Positions 46,264-57,600 of a stretch of 64,000 bases of DNA are shown in pieces (the stretch's first letter is position 1; each line of letters begins with the position of its first letter). The DNA comes from Argopecten irradians (taxonomy: Eukaryota; Mollusca; Bivalvia; Pectinida; Pectinidae). A program made the position numbers and the translations under genes. The notes beneath the pieces were generated by a model. The model searched no databases, was not told where the DNA came from, and was given only the letters and a program-made list of their open reading frames with translations. The DNA lies in NCBI RefSeq assembly GCF_041381155.1, contig NC_091134.1:54385944-54449943 (forward strand), given 5' to 3'.

Positions 46264-46550
46264 TTAAAGATGTTCCGACACTTCATTGATTTTTCCTCTA
46301 TCAATAACGGGAAAAAACGAATTAGAATATTTCTTCAGTCACAAAAATTATTTACTTTACACCATTACCATCTACTTCAAGATAAAAAAATAAAAAAAAA
46401 ATCCATGGCACTATGGCCTAACACATTAGTCTATATGGAATTTAAAAAGTACTGATTGCGGATCTTCAAAAAGGCAAAATAAATTATTTCCGTGTATTTT
46501 TGTTTGTTTGTTAATTAGATATATACATGTATGCACGATTAAACATCAGT
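46264..46550. mobile_element. TTAA-type MITE, diverged copy with right end lost
   Basis: This starts ttaaagatgttccgacac and shares with the intact copy at 51056-51411 the words ttcttcagt, tactttacaccattacca, aaaggcaaaataaattattt, gttaattag and cacgattaaaca. The expected right terminus is missing where the next element begins at about 46552. Confidence 0.65.
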
Positions 46551-46551
46551 G

Positions 46552-46812
46552 GTGGCCGTTTTCGATTATGCGGTTTGACTGGATGAATTAACGACGGACC
46601 TGGTGATTTTATATTGTTTTCAGGCGAGCCTTGACAAAGACGTCACATGCCTGTATCAGAAACTGCAGGTCCGTCAGGATTTGTACTTGAAATAATGACT
46701 TTTACAAACGGTCGAACCGGTTGTTCCGAATAAACGAAATCTTTAATCCATCTTTAATTAATAAACGAACAACTAGGTCCATTCAGTCAAACCGCATAAT
46801 CGAAAACGGCCC
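46552..46812. mobile_element. Short hairpin-ended MITE with about 31-bp inverted repeats
   Basis: ggccgttttcgattatgcgg plus tttgactg at 46552 is repeated in inverse orientation as cagtcaaaccgcataatcga plus aaacggcc ending near 46812, nearly perfect. The spacer is about 200 bp with no coding content. It abuts and truncates the MITE on its left and ends just before the candidate CPT1 promoter. Confidence 0.75.
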
Positions 46813-46953
46813 TGTATATCGTCGTCAGCCCGATGCGCGAAGCGAATGCGCCAAGCAGCGTTAACAATGTAAACACGCAACAGACCGAGATCAGTGACGT
46901 CACGTCGAGAAGCACTCGGCTGTAGGAAGACGAACGCCGTGCAAAAAATTGAG
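46795..46953 (+). promoter_or_regulatory. Candidate CPT1 promoter and 5' UTR exon
   Basis: This is a CpG-containing island in AT-rich surroundings, with a perfect cAMP-response-element core tgacgtca at 46895-46902 and a strong donor gag|gtaaga at 46954. It would splice to an acceptor just upstream of the CPT1 ATG exon (AGs at 54511-54512, 54519-54520 and 54527-54528). A CREB-type site would fit fasting control of fatty-acid oxidation, but this is inference from one motif. Confidence 0.4.
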
Positions 46954-47496
46954 GTAAGAAATGCATTCCAGAAATACAGCATTTATAATGTTCCGATCGG
47001 AAATCGAAGAACATCTCCAGAAAAATATGTTTATTAAATAGGGTTTCTAGACAATCAGTTTATTCTAGATATGAAAAGGGCAATTTTTTCATTGAATAGA
47101 AGTGTGTCCTGTTCGGATGTCGTCTTGACATTGAAGATCACCAAAATGCCTATATATGTCTAGTTGAACGCGCATTAACGCACGCAGTTATTTCTTTAAT
47201 TATTTGTAAAAGTAGTTGCTTTGTGTCCACTAGTCTATGTTCATAATTAAAATGAGTCAATCATATTATTTGTGAAGTCTCGTGAAGAAAAGCAGTCACT
47301 GATTCACTAGCTAGTAGTAGTACTTCTACTAGGCCTACTAGACAGCTGACAGGATAAAGTTTTGGAATTTGGCCTTAAGTTAAGGTGCTGTTGTCAAATG
47401 TACAGGGAATACTTATTTTTTAGTTCAATTAATGTTAATTTATATATTATCACATGTAGAGATCAATAGAGAACATTTTAATACAACTGTAGTTAA

Positions 47497-47840
47497 AGTG
47501 AATAGTCGGGCAAAGAAAACCAGTCTAAATGCGTTCATACTTCATTGGCCTTCCAAAAGTTCTCACATATTAATACGACGGCCAAGTTCTGCTTACGCTT
47601 CCCAATTATGACCATTAAAGTAAAGGGAAGTTGAAAGCATTGAAAGCGAGGCTGCGTGGAAATGTAACCACGGACATAGTCAGCCGGGAGGACGTTTTAG
47701 GATTCCTATACTTTAGATTAATTTCTTCGTATGCAGACAGATTTTGGCGAGAGATTTTATTATTCTATTTCATAAGAAATTATACTGGATACATTCACAC
47801 CATTTTACCGACTTTAGCCATCCTTGCCCGACTGTTCACT
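47497..47840. mobile_element. TTAA-flanked MITE (344 bp), copy B
   Basis: This is an inverse-orientation relative of copy A at 26695-27030: agtgaatagtcgggcaa at the left end and ttgcccgactgttcact at the right, flanked by TTAA (47493-47496, 47841-47844). A 97-codon frame running through it (from 47631) is a by-product of the repeat, not a gene. Confidence 0.88.
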
Positions 47841-47994
47841 TTAATTGTTAGATTTATTATCATCCCTCATGTATATAACACTAACAGACAGGTAGTTGAT
47901 TCACATCACATGGTTGGGAAATGAAACATTGTTTTTCCTTGGGGGTAAATAAACAACTATGTTACCCCGAGGCATGCACCCACAATGATTTTCT

Positions 47995-48225
47995 GTGGCC
48001 GAGTGGTTAAGATGTCCCGACATATTACCATAAGCCTTCCACTTCTGGGATACGGGTTCAACTCCCATGTGGGGCAGTTGCCAGGTACTGACTGCTGATT
48101 TATGATTTTTCTCTGGGTACTCTTACTTTCCTCCACCAACAATCCTGGCTCATCCATATATATTAATTTACATGACCCGTGGCTGTTGATACAACGTTAA
48201 ACTAATAAAACCAAACCATCTTTTA
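47995..48225 (+). mobile_element. tRNA-derived SINE, near full length
   Basis: The head gtggccgagtggttaagatg (A box) and gggttcaactcc (B box) form a decayed leucine/serine-type tRNA-like promoter. The body catgtggggcagttgccagg and cctccaccaacaa is shared with the copy at 45143. It ends gttaaactaataaaaccaaa. A real tRNA is ruled out by the broken arms and SINE tail. Confidence 0.88.
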
Positions 48226-51055
48226 CACAGAGCTACCTCCCCTTCTGATTTTTCCAAGAATTACCGACGAAGCATATATTACAGATATTCTACCACAAAT
48301 TAAAGTAATACTGACCCCCAAAATAGTGAATTTTAGGTATGATAATTAATTGATCATGTTTTATTTACCCTATATCTTGATAACCAAACATTTCTACAAA
48401 ATTGGTTTTGTTCAATTTGCTGAATAATAATTTAATATTACATTTTCATTTTTATCTTTCTGATACAAGTTGCCCGCTGAAAACTGTTCTTAGTTGTTGA
48501 ATTCATAGCACCACTTGCATGCATATTGGAAAAATTACAGTGTTTTTATTTACGCCAGAACAGAGAACTAATCAGCTACACTGTATATCAAAGTAGTTGT
48601 GCCTGCATGGACAAATAACGAGGGAATCATAAATTCACAACAGAGCCCTGAAATATATTCATTAAAATGTTTATACATCAATATACAAAATATTAATATT
48701 AAAGAATCTAAATTCTTTAATTCCTGTTTAAAATATAGTGGTATTTTAAAACACTATAACTACAATGTATCTTGTTTATTTAGATATTCTGAATAAAAAT
48801 AGTTGTCTATAGGTATGATAAACATTCCAATTAGTGATGATATAGTCCAGCTATACATGTAGTACAGGTATAGGTAATTGTTGACATGTGACTGACCTGG
48901 AACTTCACATATACTTTGGGTTTAGTGTAAATTCATCTGTATATAGATTAGACCACATGTTGTCACACATTATATAACCACAATAGCCTAACAATGCTCA
49001 AGGCTTTCTATTCCCTAGAATGATTGCATAAGACAGTCTAGTTAGTCTAGTTTGTTAATTTTCAAGCCTTGTTAGTTTTTTTTTAGATATTTTGTTATCA
49101 ACTGTCAACTTCACACACTGGTACATTTAATTTATATCACATGAAATCTAAGTGCTTCCTTAAAATTTTCCTGTGTATATATATGCATGTTATGTTAGAA
49201 GTTGTCACATCTCAATGCAAGTACACCAAAGTATTCAGTTTCCTGGTGAGAGAAGTCATGGACTATTAAATAAATCTAGATTTATAAGTATATTTACATC
49301 TTTAAAGAGTTTATCACACAGCTATTTTGGTACATACAGAACATAGCTTATATTTTTTAGTTTCATATTATATACATTATTTAAAAAGTCAATATTTATA
49401 CTGTATTTGCCATAATTAGCACCCTTCCCCCCTTTTCTGGAGAAGAGTTGAAGTTGTATAAACGCCCCAATCTCATTGATTTAACAATGTTTTACAATAT
49501 GTGATGCCTCTAACATCAGCATAGCATCCTGTATCACAGGGCTTGGCTAGTTTTTTACATGTGAATTATGACATATAATGCGTCTCGCAGGATAAAAAGC
49601 ATATATGTAAGGTGAATAAGGTATATATCAACCTGCTTGATAATTAAATAGAATAAATTCAAACTTAATTAGGTATTTGTGATTGTCACCTACTGACCCA
49701 GTGATAGAGGAGTTTTGTAGGCTATCTGTATATTACCAGGTAATCATTGTACTTATTGTTTTTATTGTTATTTGTTTATTACATGTATATTTAGATTCAT
49801 CATTGAAGTACAAATAAGAGATACAATTTTAGCATTAATATATAATAATGTTTCAAATTAAAATAATACTGTAATAACTAGAAAGTTGCAGTATATAAAC
49901 TGGATGATAATTGATAGATCTGCATTGATCTGCATTGATGACATGTTCTTTTTCTGACACATTATACCATGTTTTAAGATAAAAACTTGAATGAAAAATT
50001 ATTGTCCATGAAACACTAAATTATGGATGACTAGAATTCATTTCTAGACTGCATGCATTTCCTGTTTGATCATCAATTTTGAAAAACAAAAAACATTAAA
50101 TTATTAATACATGCAAATTTTATATTTTAATGCTCATTTTTACTGGGCCACAATGAAATATGAAAATAAAATTACCGATAGTGTATACGTACATGTTTTG
50201 GGTTAAACTGAAATCCATAGAAAAATAGCTGATAACTATAAATAACTGATGCATTACGATTTGTTGATCTTCATTGCAGAATCATATACCATACTGGCAT
50301 AGTAACATCTGTTGCTGTTTGAAATGAGCAGCTGTAAAAAAAATACCTTTTCATGTTTACTGTATTTACACAATTATCACATTACAGTAAATGTATTATT
50401 ATTTTCTCCTATATGTTTAAAGTCTTTGTTAGTATAAACTGTAAACAAAGCCAGAATTACTAGAAGGGGATCCGGACATTACAATAAATAATACTTGCTT
50501 CATCAACAAGTAAAGGCAAATCTTTAGCCTGAACAATATTTGCTATGGTTTTGTATAATATGCTTTATTTTTGGCAACATTCATATAAGCTAGTTTATTA
50601 ATTTATAAATAGGTAGGTATATACATATAGTTCCTTTGTAGTACTAGATAGTATCAAGTGTATTCCCCTTTGGATATATATCACCTATGAAAACGAAAGA
50701 AATGTGACATATAAACAGATAATTATCATGAATACATACATTTAATTTTATCACCATGTATATATATACTGGCCATGAAAGTTGTCAGAAAAATAGGTAA
50801 GGTAACTATTTATATGCATTGTGACATATTCTTTAGATTTTTGTATTATTTAGTAAGATAAAAAGAAATTATTGCTTGTTTGATGTCAAGAAAATTAGCT
50901 AAATACTTGACTTCACATTATACTTAAGCTATATATATGCAATAAACATACAATGTAGTAGAAAAGATATTACCTAGTCCTTCTGACTGACTTGTCTGCT
51001 ACAAAAGTAGCTACATCTTAGTATCCTGGATGCATCATGCAGTCGATATATTTAA

Positions 51056-51411
51056 AGATGCTCCACCGCTGACAAATGTTATTTTTACACTATCAAAAAC
51101 AGGAACAGACGATTTTGTATTTTTCTTCAGTTAAAAAAGTTACTTACTTTACACCATTACCACCATTGAAAAGTTTGAGCTTCTAATTTTACTTCAAGTT
51201 AAAAATATGAAAAATAATTAATTGCATCCCGAAAAAATTCTGTGGCACTATATTTTATATAGAATGAAGTAATGATTACGCATGCACCAAAGGCAAAACA
51301 AATTATTTCATGTTAGTTTTTGTGTTAATTAGGCATATATATACACGATTAAACACCAATTATTGTTCAAATGATGAATATCATTTATGCTCTGTCGGCG
51401 GTGGAGCATCT
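51056..51411. mobile_element. TTAA-flanked MITE (356 bp), intact copy
   Basis: Terminal inverted repeats agatgctccaccgctgaca and tgtcggcggtggagcatct, TTAA on both sides (51052-51055, 51412-51415). It is of the same family as the damaged copy at 46264-46550, and shares the TTAA habit with the 26695/47497 family but not its sequence. Confidence 0.88.
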
Positions 51412-52441
51412 TTAATATCATATAATATGAATTGCTTATAAAAAAGATTAGCGGTAATTTTCATGCACATGATAATTTGTTTAAACTCAATAAAAGTTAT
51501 AGTAACAAATGTTCTTTTAACAATCATCATTCAATAAAACAGAATAACTTTTAACCAAAAAACGTTATACTGTTGAAGCAATGGATTGTCTTGAGCTTTG
51601 ATCGGTTGATTTATGAACATGGGAATATTTTCAATTAAGGCTTTATTGAAGCTAGTACAATCTGTATATGTATATGAAAGAATACTTGTACAGAGTCAGA
51701 TAAAAGTAATACATAACAAAAATGGTAATGCATAAGATGATTAATTAAATTATTTTGTTAATGAAGTCTTTCAATATGGGTTAATTTAGTAAAGATGAAA
51801 GTTGCATTATACATGTTCTTTTTTAGTCTCTAATTAATATGCAAAGTTTTAAGATTCTTGGTTTGGATGGATGCTATTAAGGTACTTGGAAATGCATGTT
51901 AATGTTTTCTAAGCAGAAAAAACCAAACATAACATTCTACATGAATAATCAAAAGCAACAAAAAACACAAGTTTTATAAATTTTGTTAGTAATTTATATA
52001 TATTATAATAATTTGTAATTAGCATCAACATCTTGTATATAGCTAAAGTCAACATCCTGTATAGCTAGAACTAAATATTTGAGACAACAGAATTGTGTTG
52101 CAACCTAATTTGATATGAAGAGAATTTTTTATGAAATTGCAGAGTCTGAAAGTTTCAACGGAATGTGGTATGCATGTTTGCAATTTGTTTACTTTGGAAC
52201 TAAAGGATTGTTTGGTTTAACTTTTAGACAAGTCTAAGAACAAAGATAATCAAAATAACATGTGGATTCCAGAGTTGTAATTACAACTATATATATAATT
52301 CATGTTATCTTGAATGCATGTACCAATATATTTCCCCTGATATATCTACCTGAAAAATCAATGATAAGGTATGATGTGCAGCATAATTAAGTGACCAGTC
52401 ATATACATTGTATATATACTTCTATGTAGATTATGCTTTTA

Positions 52442-52606
52442 GTCAAACCTGTCTATAAGGCCATCCAAAGGATCAAGAGAAAATGGTCTTCATATATAGC
52501 CAAATGGTCTTTATGTACAAGGCTGTGATGAAATTGACTTTTTGAGAAAGTGATCTTATTAAGCTGGTGGTCTTTATATAGAGGTGACTGCCAAGGAGGG
52601 TTTGAC
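52442..52606. mobile_element. TA-flanked pogo-like MITE (165 bp)
   Basis: gtcaaacctgtctataagg at the left and ccaaggagggtttgac at the right are inverted, flanked by TA (52440-52441, 52607-52608). The subterminal words 'aatggtctt' and 'tggtcttt' repeat inside. The tips resemble those of the larger element at 4968-5965. Confidence 0.7.
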
Positions 52607-54530
52607 TATACGTACATTTATATCAAGTAGGTATGCATGGCAAGAAGAAATTATCAAGAAAATAATTGCAATCAGATTTAATGTTGTCTATTGAACCACA
52701 TTAAATTAATGATTCTATGTACATGTATTTTTTTTTGTAGTCTAAATAATCTAGATATTAAAGCCTTTTTTTACTTTGCATGCTGTCTTGGTCCAACAAC
52801 AAATAAATAATGTAATTTATTCCAAAGTATATATAAAATGTTTGTAGTACTATGATTGAAAGTATGTTACGATATCCCTTAGCCTTTAAGTATATAACTC
52901 CAATTCACTGATCATGGCATTAAGATATGACCTTCCTTGATCCTTGATTATGTCACTAATGTAATTGACTGTTCTGACTATACTCATACATTTAGTGTAT
53001 CATCAGTATTTCCCCTGTATAGGCCCCAGGTCTGCCCAATCCAGGTACGCACATGTAGGCATACTGCATGTGGACTTTAAACCCTACTTTTTCATTTAGG
53101 TATAATACCTGTGTATATTCATAACACACTGAAGTGTAAACCCCCGCCAGGTAAGTTAAACTTGACTCAGTCTTCTGTTACATTTAAATGTTGTGAGCCT
53201 TATTCTGAATTGCTACAAGTGTACTGTAGTTTTTGTGATCTTTATAGTGAATATACAGAAATTTTTAGTAATTCATTTATAACAAGAAATATTATCAAGT
53301 AAATTATTTTTTTATTAATGATGTAATACACTGTACTTATCTTCAACTTGATGTTCTCTGTACTTCTACTTATTTGAACTTTATTTCTGATTGGGAAGCT
53401 AAAGGACCTCTGTACTTGGTATCATGAAAATAAAAAGTTATGTCAGATCAACAGTTAAAGTAAAATCACATGTTATATATAATGATATGCTGAATATTCA
53501 TTTACCAATATAAAAAGATGTTTGTATCTGTTTTGGCTGTTTCATACATGCACGGTATGAAATAGGATAATTTGACACAAGATAGAGCAGCGCGTGCTGT
53601 AATAGTGCTGATATTGGATTGAGAGCAATTATTTGGATATAATAGATATCAAGGTATACATATTCTGTTCATATTCATTTGTGTAATCACAAGCATTATC
53701 TTTGGAATTGCCTAAATTGACTACCAATAACAAATACTATAATGTATTATTCAACTCAATAAAATTAAAAGTGTACCCTCCCTAATTGCCTCCCTATTTT
53801 TTGAGGCTCCAAGTTTACTTACCATATATATGATTGAAGCAGTGAGAATATGAATTCCATACAGTTTCTTTATTTTGGTTCTTTTGCAAACTTATGTGGT
53901 CTACTTTGCTACAATAATTACGCAGTACATGCTTATAATCCAGCTCTCTTGGTATGAGTATTGCATAACATACTTTGTAATCATGAATCTATATAAAGAT
54001 TTATAGAAAAGTAATTTTAAAAAAGAAAACATTTTTTTATCGTGCATTTTCAACCAATGAAAAAGCAATATTTTAATAATAGATGAAAATAAAGCTGTAA
54101 GGAATTTCATTGGACCATCTATGATAATTAGGATAACACCAGCTGCATGGTGTTTGTATGTCATACTTGTATATAACAAACAACAAACTAATTCTGTCAC
54201 CCTTTAAGGACTTTTTCATAAATACATGCTTCATATTCATTAAAAATGCACTGTGTATACATGTATTTATATGTGCATTTCTGAAATTTACACCAATTAT
54301 ATTCATATTATTTGGGAATTGAATACCCTTAGGCTACAGCGTTATGGACTTTTTAATTTATTGAAAATTAGATATCTATATTTGCTTATGCTTTACTGAG
54401 AATTCTAACAAATAAAGAGATGAGCTTAGTGATTTGTGGTTGTGTAGTGGTGGTTTGTTTATGTTTGTGATTAAGTCATCCTCAGACATGTGTATTTATT
54501 TGTGTACTTGAAGGTGAGCAGTCTGTAAGG

Positions 54531-54671
54531 ATGGCTGAGGCTCACTCTGCTGTAGCCTTCTCCTTCTCAGTAACACCAGAAGGAATTGATGTGAATCTCA
54601 ACCATGAGGCACTCAAGGCAGTGTGGAAAAGTGGCGTCCGATCCTGGAAAAAACGTATAGGACGAGCCAAG
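54531..54671 (+). CDS. CPT1A: CPT1 first coding exon (malonyl-CoA-sensing N-terminus)
   Basis: This has 47 codons, [20 protein letters not shown] onward, ending WKKRIGRAK before donor GTAATT. The first 18 residues differ from human CPT1A at only a few positions. Glu3 and His5, whose replacement in rat enzyme weakens malonyl-CoA inhibition (established), are present. Confidence 0.95.
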
Positions 54672-57600
54672 GTAATTATACATACTAAAGTTGTGATATA
54701 GAACACAGTAATCAAGCTGACATGATGACATGGCCAAGGGCATGTGATGTCGGCAGTCTAACCTTTCAGTGACCACATGATAGTACATGTATAGGGTTCA
54801 CTCAGGTTTATAACCGTAGATCAGAGGGTGATCAAATATTGCTGTCAATTTTCATTCCATAATATTTATAAATCATTATATAAGTACATGATAGCTTAAA
54901 GACATTAACCAAATTATCACTTTCATTTTCTATAATTAGACTTCTCAGATTGAAGCGAAAAGGTTGACAGTGTGTATATCATGAGCAATACATGTATAGC
55001 ATTTTTTATACTAAATATTTACATGTATCTAAGAAGTACAGTTGGACTGTTAGAACATCTATTATAGACGATATGCAAATAAACTAAATATCGTTAGTGT
55101 TTCATATTCATCACAATGGCACTTAATTAATATACAAATGGCACTTAATTAATATACAATGCTATGAATCATCTGACATGCATTGTCTTCAGTCTGTGAC
55201 TCTGTACGTGTGTACAGGAAATATATACATGTATACACGTACTACCATTACCAATAGCTAACTACACTTATTGACCGTTGACATGAACATTTATTGTAAG
55301 AAAATTATGTTAACTGTAACATATTGGTGTATGTGATATACATATATTAATTAGGGTCATTGTGTTATTGCGTATTTTATACATATCATTTACATTTCTA
55401 TTTGTACTATATCGCGTAAGGTAATTAATAGATGTGACCTACATAACATATCATATATGATCTGCTCCATATGCAGTCAACCTGATGGACACTTATAATC
55501 ATTTAGTATATATACTTAAAATGTTGTGCTAGTATTTCATAACAATAATTTTAAATTTTAGTTAGAGAATTAAGTAGCAAGCTATCGTTATATGGATATG
55601 GATGTGGCACAGTTGTGTAATATAAGCCGCAGGTATTTTTTACTAGGTGATTGGGTGTCATTGTCAATGTCATCATTTATGTTTCTAAGATAGTTTGACT
55701 TTAGTGATGCTTAATTTACTATTACATCATTTGATTTCAATCAGGCTATTAAGGTCTTCTACATAAACTTTAATTTTTACAAAATATATCATTCTCACAT
55801 TTTATTATAAGCTATACTAATACCTGAGTAGTTGTCAACATCGAACACACAAATTAAGTCTTAAAGCTATAGCCATAAAAGGGAACCTTTAATTGATAAT
55901 TATACATATAACTGCTCTAAATTCTGTACTTATATTGTATAAAAAGACGATAAAACAACATCCATGTACACACACATACATGTATTTGGTTCTATTCAAG
56001 CTATTAAGAAGTGAATAAGATGTTTGAATGTGCAAGTGCACCAGGACAACATGTACACCTATAAATTGATAGCATTGGTCTTCCAGTTGATCATTAAAAT
56101 TTAAATATGATTGATTTATCAGTTACTAGGTTGTTTACACTTAATGAAAGACACTTTTATTGGTAATTCATAAAGTAATTCATACTATGTATACTATGAT
56201 ATCTGCAGTAGTAAATTACTGACAGTAAAATGTTTAGAAAGTAAGAGAGGCCAGGTAAAAAATCATAGTAATCAAGAAGAAAAAGTTATATTCATATGTA
56301 CTGCATTGTTATTTTGTTTGTTTAAAAGTGCTTTATAGTAAGCATGTTTTTAAGTGGGAGATTTGTTTTAACTTGTGTCATTCGTTTGGCCTTGATACCA
56401 AGAGTGCCAAATTGTCTTAAAGAAGGGTTGGAATTCTACCAAGTTAAAGCACCAGCCCTTTTGTTGTCATTTTTAAAGCCATACTATGTAAAGTACTCCT
56501 GTATTTAAATGGTTGTTTGGACTTTGTCCTGTGTCATATCAGGTAAACTGAGATTGCTTTAGTAAATTATGCTACAGAATACTCAATAGACCTAGCTCAG
56601 ATGTCTTGGGCTAGGTGAATATTTTGTGGGGGTGGGTCTTTTTGGGAAAATCTAAAATATGGCACTGATAATAATGAAGAAATAAAAGTCTTTTTTTTTT
56701 TAGCATTTCATAAAAAAGAAACCATAAATGAAAATGATATACAAAGATAGACACAGATATTTCAAGATGTATTTACAAACATGATTTACAGAAAAAGTGA
56801 AAATGAAGAGATAATTTTTAACACTTTTATTACAACTTGTTTTAGATTTTACCTTGATCATCATACTCTACATGTATAAATCTTAATCACATATCTGTAC
56901 TGTTGGATTGTAATTAGTATCCTAAATAGTCTGTTCATCTGTCCTAAATAGTTTGTCCATCTGTCTTTGTATCCTAAATGACTTTTTTAATGAAACTTAG
57001 CAGCATTGTTCTGCATGCAGGTTTTCTTTTGTCAAAATTTTGTCAACCATTATAGTAAATTGCAAGTCACTATGTACAAATGGCCATAACTCATTAGGTT
57101 TTGGATAAATTTTGTTGAAACTTTGTCTATTAATTATCTATAATTTGACAAATATTACTTGCTTCAATAACAGTTATCGTGGATATGTAATGGATAAGCA
57201 TGTGGTTGCCATGTTATATAAGGGGTAGGCTTTTTTGTTAGACGTTGACTTAACAGTTCTAATTAAGATTTTCTTTGTTTACAGAACCAGTTTAAGAATG
57301 GAGTGTACCCCGCCACCCCTATGAGTTGGCTGTTCATTGCTACAATAGTACTAGGAACTCAGCTAGCTGGTTACGATATCTCATTTGGACTGATAGGATG
57401 GATGCAGACCCACATACCTTGGTTAGTGTATGGGCAAATGATTACTATATATATATATGTGTGTAGTAGTGTTCTAGCTGCCCGGTCATTTTTGAAAGTC
57501 TTCAACTTAAGTTATCCGGGATATATTTGCTATTTGCATTGCAATCAAATTAATTGACAGGTATTTCATATATAAATATTTTGCTCTAAGAAAATAATGT

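Larger units (their letters stand above)
46954..54530 (+). other. Presumed CPT1 first intron / upstream region
   Basis: No coding exon was found in 7.5 kb. Identifiable contents are the TTAA MITE copy B (47497-47840), a SINE (47995-48225), a TTAA MITE (51056-51411) and a TA-flanked MITE (52442-52606). All other frames are short and AT-driven. Whether it is an intron depends on the leader exon proposed at 46953. Confidence 0.5.

Noticed and set aside
46773..47014. Two overlapping minus-strand frames in the CpG-bearing segment
   Set aside because: GC-rich shadow frames over the candidate CPT1 promoter and a MITE arm; no family resemblance.
47631..47924. 97-codon open frame on the plus strand
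   Set aside because: It runs through the TTAA MITE copy B, whose relative at 26695 does not keep the frame; no domain, no splice context.
47995..48070. Possible tRNA gene (A and B boxes visible)
   Set aside because: Arms do not pair into a full cloverleaf and the sequence continues into the SINE body shared with 45143-45319.
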